Source: Streptomyces sp. CBMA152 (GTDB lineage: Bacteria; Actinomycetota; Actinomycetes; Streptomycetales; Streptomycetaceae). From it: DNA of 64,000 bases. Below the pieces are notes generated by a model. That model ran no database searches and was not told where the DNA came from. It was given only the letters and a program-made list of their open reading frames with translations. Each line of letters opens with the position of its first letter. The stretch's first letter is position 1. Below are positions 59,767 to 64,000 of the stretch, in pieces. Location of the stretch: NCBI RefSeq assembly GCF_014596475.1, contig NZ_MECJ01000027.1, forward strand, positions 1 to 64,000, given 5' to 3'. The position numbers and the translations under genes were made by a program.

Positions 59767-61173
59767 ATGGACGTACATGAGTCAGTGCTCGAACTCGTCG
59801 GCGGCACACCGATGGTGCGGCTGCGCACGCCGGAGGGCTCGGCCGCGCTCTACGCCAAGCTCGAATACCTGAGCGCGGGCGGCAGTGTGAAGGACCGCAT
59901 CGGTCTGCACATGATCGAGCAGGCGGAGCGGGACGGGCTGCTGCGCCCGGGCGCCACCGTCGTGGAGGCGACCTCCGGCAACACCGGGGCCGGGCTCGCC
60001 ATGGTGGCCGCGGCCAAGGGCTACCGGGCCGTCCTCGTCGTGCCCGACAAGACGAGCGCGGAGAAGATCGCCACGCTGCGCGGGTTCGGCGCCGAGGTGG
60101 TCGTGCGGCCGGGCGGGCTGCCGGCGGAGGATCCGGGGAACGTGTTCAACACGGCGGCCCGGATCGCCGAGCAGACGCCGGGCAGCTGGCTCGCCGGGCA
60201 GTACGACAACCCGGCCAACCCCGGGGCGCACTACGCGACGACCGGGCCGGAGATCTGGCGCCAGACGGACGGGCGGATCACGCATCTGGTGTCGTGCGTC
60301 GGCACCGGCGGCACCATCAGCGGCACCGGCCGCTACCTCAAGGACGTCAGCGGCGGCGCGGTGAAGGTCGTCGGCGCGGACCCGGCGGCCTCCGTCTACT
60401 CGGGCGGCGACGGACGGCCGTACTTCGTCGAGGCGACCGGGCATGTGTGCCATCCGGAGACGATCGAGGACGTCTGGCCCGAGTCCTACGACCAGGACGT
60501 CGTCGACGAGCTGGTCCCCGTCGGCGACCGCGACGCACTGCTGACGCTTCGTCAACTCGCCCGGGAACAGGGTCTGATGGTCGGCGGCTCGGCCGGTCTG
60601 GCGGTCGCGGCCGCACAGCGGGTGGCGGCCGGGCTCGGCCCCGAGTCGCTGGTCGTGGTGATCCTGCCGGACTCCGGGCGGCAGTACCTCTCGAAGTACT
60701 TCAACGACGCGTGGCTGCTGCGGCTCGGGTTCCTGGACGGCGAGGACGACGCGGCGCGGGCCGGGGACGCGGTGCCCGACTCGCTGCGGGACGCTCCTCT
60801 CCCTTATGTGAACCGGCTCAGCACGGTGGCCGAGGCGCTGACCGTGCTGCGGGCGCGGCGCGATCTCGGGCTGCCGCCGGTGCTTCCGGCCGGTCCGTGC
60901 CCGGTGGGCCCCGACCGCCGGCCGACGGCGCCCGAGCTCGCGGGATCCGTTTCCCTCGACATGCTGGCGGCGGCGGTCGAGCAGGGGGAGGTGGCGCCGG
61001 ACGCGCTGGTACGCGATCACCTCGCCGCACCGCTGCCGCACTTCGGCGCGGGTGAGCGGGCCGACGCGGTCCTCGCCGAGTGGGAGCAACGGGACGACGA
61101 GGTGGCGGTGGTGCTGTACGACGGCCACGGCATCGGACTGATCACGCGGGACGACGTACGCAAGCTGCTCTGA
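59767..61173 (+). CDS. Cystathionine beta-synthase (PLP domain plus CBS pair)
   Basis: This 468-residue enzyme has a PLP fold-type II domain (about 1-320): the lysine motif SVKDRIG (Lys near residue 41), the substrate loop SGNTGAGLA, and GTGGTISGTGRY. A C-terminal CBS-domain pair (about 340-465) ends VLYDGHGIGLITRDDVRKLL. This is the layout of bacterial cystathionine beta-synthases, which condense serine with homocysteine. ATG 59767 has no clear ribosome site, fitting a leaderless or short-leader mRNA. It is not obviously linked to the neighbours. Confidence 0.93.
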   Translation: MDVHESVLELVGGTPMVRLRTPEGSAALYAKLEYLSAGGSVKDRIGLHMIEQAERDGLLRPGATVVEATSGNTGAGLAMVAAAKGYRAVLVVPDKTSAEKIATLRGFGAEVVVRPGGLPAEDPGNVFNTAARIAEQTPGSWLAGQYDNPANPGAHYATTGPEIWRQTDGRITHLVSCVGTGGTISGTGRYLKDVSGGAVKVVGADPAASVYSGGDGRPYFVEATGHVCHPETIEDVWPESYDQDVVDELVPVGDRDALLTLRQLAREQGLMVGGSAGLAVAAAQRVAAGLGPESLVVVILPDSGRQYLSKYFNDAWLLRLGFLDGEDDAARAGDAVPDSLRDAPLPYVNRLSTVAEALTVLRARRDLGLPPVLPAGPCPVGPDRRPTAPELAGSVSLDMLAAAVEQGEVAPDALVRDHLAAPLPHFGAGERADAVLAEWEQRDDEVAVVLYDGHGIGLITRDDVRKLL

Positions 61174-61309
61174 GGAGCAGGGTGCCGTCGAGAAACAAGT
61201 GTCGTTGAAATAGGGCATCCACCTGCAAGGATCAAGAGCGTTCCGAAGAGGGCAAGGTCACAGCCCTGCCCCCTCCTGCACCTTTGCGCCACTGCCCTAG
61301 CATCGGACC

Positions 61310-63160
61310 ATGACGGTCCTGCCTGACGACGGGCTTTCCCTGGCCGCCGAGTTCCCTGATGCAACCCATGAGCAGTGGCAGCGCCTCGTGGAGGGCGTGC
61401 TGCGCAAATCGGGTAAAGATGTCTCGGGCGCGGCTGCCGAGGAAGCGCTGTCCACCCCCGTGGAGCACGGGCTCACCACCCGGCCCCTGTACACCGCGCG
61501 AGACTCCGCGCCCGATGCCGGATATCCGGGCTTCGCCCCGTTTGTCCGGGGAAGCCGGGCCGAGGGCAACGCGGCGGACGGCTGGGGCGTACGACAGCGC
61601 CACACCGATCCGGATCCCGCCGCGGCCAACGCCGCCGTGCTCGCGGACCTGGAGAACGGAGTGACCTCGCTCTGGCTGGCCGTAGGCCGGGGCGGCGTTC
61701 CGGTCTCCGGGCTCGCCCGGGTACTCGACGGCGTCTACCTCGACCTCGCGCCCGTCGTTCTCGACGCGGGCGCCGAATTCGAGGCGGCCGCACAGGAGTT
61801 GCTGCATCTGTACGCCGAGCGGGGCGTCCCCGCCGAGGCGGCGCGCGGCAACCTCGGCGCCGACCCGCTGGGCCACGAGGCCCGTACCGGCGAGGCGATC
61901 GAGGCGGCACCCGCCGTGGCACTCGCCCGCCTCTGCGGCGAGCGGTACCCCGGGCTTCGGGCGTTGACCGTGGACGCGCTGCCGTACCACGAGGCGGGCG
62001 GCTCGGCCGCGCAGGAACTCGGCGCGTCACTGGCCACCGGTGTCGCCTATTTGCGTGAGCTCACGTCGGCGGGCCTGTCCGTCGAGGAGGCGTGCGCGCA
62101 GCTGGAGTTCCGTTACGCGGCCACCGCCGACCAGTTCCTGACCATCGCCAAGCTGCGCGCCGCGCGGCGGCTGTGGGCGCGCGTCGCCGAGGCGAGTGGG
62201 GCTCCCGCCGCGGGCGCCCAGCGCCAGCACGCCGTCACCTCGCCGGTGATGATGACCCGCCGCGACCCGTGGGTGAACATGCTGCGCACCACGGTGGCCT
62301 GTCTGGGCGCCGGGGTCGGCGGCGCGGACGCCGTCACCGTGCTGCCCTTCGACCACTCGCTCGGCCTGCCCGACGGTTTCGCACGGCGCATCGCCCGCAA
62401 CACCTCGACGATCCTCCTGGAGGAGTCGCAGCTGGCCCGGGTGATCGACCCGGCGGGCGGCTCCTGGTACGTGGAGCGCCTGACCGCCGAACTCGCCGAC
62501 AGTGCCTGGGAGTTCTTCCGTACGATCGAGCGCGCGGGCGGCCTGGCGGCGGCCCTGCGCTCCGGTCTGATCGGCGACGAGCTCGCCGCGACCTGGGCCG
62601 AGCGGAGCAAGAAGCTGGCGCGCCGACGCGAACCGGTCACCGGCGTCAGCGAGTTCCCGCATCTCGCCGAGCGTCCCGTCGAGCGCGCCCCGGCCCCCGC
62701 CGAGCCGTCGGGCGGACTGCCGAAGGTGCGCCGCGACGAGGCGTACGAGGAACTGCGCGCCCGCTCGGACGCGCACCTCGCCGAGACCGGCACCCGCCCC
62801 CGGGTGTTCCTCGCCGCGCTCGGCCCGGCCGCCGCCCACACCGGGCGCGCGACCTTCGCCGCGAACCTGTTCCAGGCCGGTGGCGTCGAGCCGGTCCACG
62901 ACCCGGTGTCGGTGGACGCGACCACGGCCGGGGAGGCGTTCGCCGCGAGCGGCGCCGCCGTGGCCTGTGTGGTCTCCTCCGACGCGCTGTACGAGGAGCA
63001 GGCCGAGGCGGTCGCCAAGGCCCTCAAGTCGGCGGGCGCCAAACATGTGTTCCTGGCCGGGCGCGGTGAGTACGCGGGCGTCGACGAGTACGTCTTCGCC
63101 GGCTGCGACGCGGTGGCCGTGCTCACCTCCGCCCTCGACCGCCTGGGAGTGGCGTCATGA
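61310..63160 (+). CDS. mutA: Methylmalonyl-CoA mutase small subunit MutA
   Basis: This 616-residue protein is the small subunit of adenosylcobalamin-dependent methylmalonyl-CoA mutase. It has the TIM-barrel motif TTRPLYTARD, LRTTVACLGAGVGGADAVTVLPFDHSLG in pieces, and a C-terminal B12-fold domain that lacks the DxHxxG signature (it reads ALGPAAAHTGRA), normal for the noncatalytic subunit. It structures the heterodimer that interconverts methylmalonyl-CoA and succinyl-CoA, feeding polyketide and odd-chain metabolism. ATG 61310 is the natural start. Its stop overlaps the mutB start by ATGA, so the subunits are translationally coupled. Confidence 0.95.
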   Translation: MTVLPDDGLSLAAEFPDATHEQWQRLVEGVLRKSGKDVSGAAAEEALSTPVEHGLTTRPLYTARDSAPDAGYPGFAPFVRGSRAEGNAADGWGVRQRHTDPDPAAANAAVLADLENGVTSLWLAVGRGGVPVSGLARVLDGVYLDLAPVVLDAGAEFEAAAQELLHLYAERGVPAEAARGNLGADPLGHEARTGEAIEAAPAVALARLCGERYPGLRALTVDALPYHEAGGSAAQELGASLATGVAYLRELTSAGLSVEEACAQLEFRYAATADQFLTIAKLRAARRLWARVAEASGAPAAGAQRQHAVTSPVMMTRRDPWVNMLRTTVACLGAGVGGADAVTVLPFDHSLGLPDGFARRIARNTSTILLEESQLARVIDPAGGSWYVERLTAELADSAWEFFRTIERAGGLAAALRSGLIGDELAATWAERSKKLARRREPVTGVSEFPHLAERPVERAPAPAEPSGGLPKVRRDEAYEELRARSDAHLAETGTRPRVFLAALGPAAAHTGRATFAANLFQAGGVEPVHDPVSVDATTAGEAFAASGAAVACVVSSDALYEEQAEAVAKALKSAGAKHVFLAGRGEYAGVDEYVFAGCDAVAVLTSALDRLGVAS

Positions 63161-64000
63161 CGATCCCCGACTTCTCGGAGCTGCCGCTGGCGTCGGACGC
63201 CGGCGCCGACGGCTCCGACGACCAGTGGCGCACCGCCGTGAAGGAGTCCACCGGCAAGGCCGACGGCGATCTGCTGTGGGAGACCCCGGAGGGCATCGCG
63301 GTCAAGCCGCTGTACACCGCGCGGGACCTGGAGGGCCTGGACTTCCTCGGTACGTACCCGGGCGTGGCGCCGTATCTGCGGGGCCCCTACCCGACGATGT
63401 ACGTCAACCAGCCCTGGACGATCCGGCAGTACGCGGGCTTCTCGACCGCCGAGGAGTCCAACGCCTTCTACCGGCGCAACCTCGCCGCCGGGCAGAAGGG
63501 TCTGTCGGTCGCCTTCGACCTGCCGACCCACCGCGGCTACGACAGCGACCACCCGCGCGTCACCGGTGACGTCGGCATGGCGGGTGTCGCCATCGACTCC
63601 ATCTACGACATGCGCCAGCTGTTCGACGGGATTCCGCTGGACAAGATGACGGTGTCGATGACGATGAACGGGGCCGTGCTGCCCGTTCTCGCGCTCTACA
63701 TCGTGGCCGCCGAGGAGCAGGGCGTACCGCCCGAGAAGCTGGCCGGGACCATTCAGAACGACATTCTCAAAGAGTTCATGGTCCGCAACACCTACATCTA
63801 TCCGCCCAAGCCCTCGATGCGGATCATCTCCGACATCTTCGCGTACACCTCGCAGAAGATGCCGCGCTACAACTCGATCTCCATCTCGGGCTATCACATC
63901 CAGGAAGCGGGTGCGACGGCCGATCTGGAGCTGGCGTACACGCTCGCGGACGGGGTGGAGTATCTGCGGGCCGGGCAGGAGGCGGGCCTCGACGTCGACG
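63157..64000 (+). CDS. mutB: Methylmalonyl-CoA mutase large subunit MutB (N-terminal part)
   Basis: The frame opens at ATG 63157, overlapping the mutA stop by four bases, and runs off the window without a stop after 281 codons. It shows the catalytic-subunit motifs TRDLEG-like KPLYTARDLEG, YPTMYVNQPWTIRQYAGFSTAEESNAFY, FDLPTHRGYDSDHPRV, DDMTVSMTMNGA in altered form and FAYTSQKMPRYNSISISGYHIQEAGA. The B12-binding domain with DxHxxG lies beyond the window. Together with MutA it forms the active mutase. Confidence 0.96.
   Translation, partial: MTIPDFSELPLASDAGADGSDDQWRTAVKESTGKADGDLLWETPEGIAVKPLYTARDLEGLDFLGTYPGVAPYLRGPYPTMYVNQPWTIRQYAGFSTAEESNAFYRRNLAAGQKGLSVAFDLPTHRGYDSDHPRVTGDVGMAGVAIDSIYDMRQLFDGIPLDKMTVSMTMNGAVLPVLALYIVAAEEQGVPPEKLAGTIQNDILKEFMVRNTYIYPPKPSMRIISDIFAYTSQKMPRYNSISISGYHIQEAGATADLELAYTLADGVEYLRAGQEAGLDVD

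Overview
This is high-GC actinobacterial DNA with Streptomyces hallmarks: strong third-position GC bias, rare TTA codons, a melC1-melC2 tyrosinase operon, a large LuxR-type ATPase regulator, an ECF41 sigma factor, a SpoIIE-type phosphatase, a terpene cyclase, DUF397 and NsdA-like regulators, and short interspersed Streptomyces repeats. It reads as chromosomal sequence. No phage, plasmid, CRISPR, rRNA, tRNA or intact transposon was recognised.

Layout. 0-12 kb holds mixed accessory metabolism: the start of a MinD/ParA-like ATPase gene, an SDR oxidoreductase, a ferredoxin/P450 pair, a TenA-like protein, a secreted tripeptidyl-aminopeptidase-like hydrolase with a lipase relic at its stop codon, a phosphatase, two tandem ATP-grasp ligases, an MFS exporter behind a MerR-type promoter, and a PAS-SpoIIE phosphatase with a TTA codon. 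12-17 kb has an NsdA-like regulator, an APH-fold protein and a secreted amidase. 17-22 kb pairs a LAL regulator with a divergent terpene synthase.

22.5-30.7 kb is a CoA-thioester catabolic block: two thiolase-fold proteins, a double DUF35 protein, a crotonase, an acyl-CoA ligase, an alpha/beta hydrolase and a PaaK-type ligase. 35.3-38.0 kb adds another acyl-CoA ligase translationally coupled to a nitronate monooxygenase, and 51.5-52.7 kb an acyl-CoA dehydrogenase. Two operator types tie these loci together. One is a TCTGAY-N5-GTCAGA palindrome at 26.7 and 38.06 kb. The other is a KstR-like TNNAACNNGTTNNA box at 26.67 and 52.8 kb. Both thiolase homologues appear to lack the nucleophilic cysteine and sit beside a DUF35 protein, which suggests a retro-aldolase complex like the Ltp2/DUF35 pair of steroid side-chain breakdown.

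33.3-35.3 kb is an ECF41 sigma factor behind its epimerase-like partner, with a good ECF41-type promoter upstream. 38-44 kb has a beta-lactamase-fold hydrolase, a phytoene-desaturase-like flavoprotein, a soluble kinase with eight TPR-like repeats, and an MpaB-family oxygenase. 44.2-51.1 kb looks like an accessory island: six TTA codons in three genes, one gene without a normal start, a broken TerD gene and several orphan families. Its core (NUDIX, XRE-TPR regulator, unknown protein, APH-fold protein with altered catalytic residues, methyltransferase, HAD-like protein) could be an undescribed regulated small-molecule cassette. 53-64 kb returns to more ordinary genes: a CtaG-like protein, a TerD-CAP-CAP fusion, TetR and alcohol dehydrogenase with duplicated operators, melC1-melC2, a cystathionine beta-synthase and the start of mutAB.
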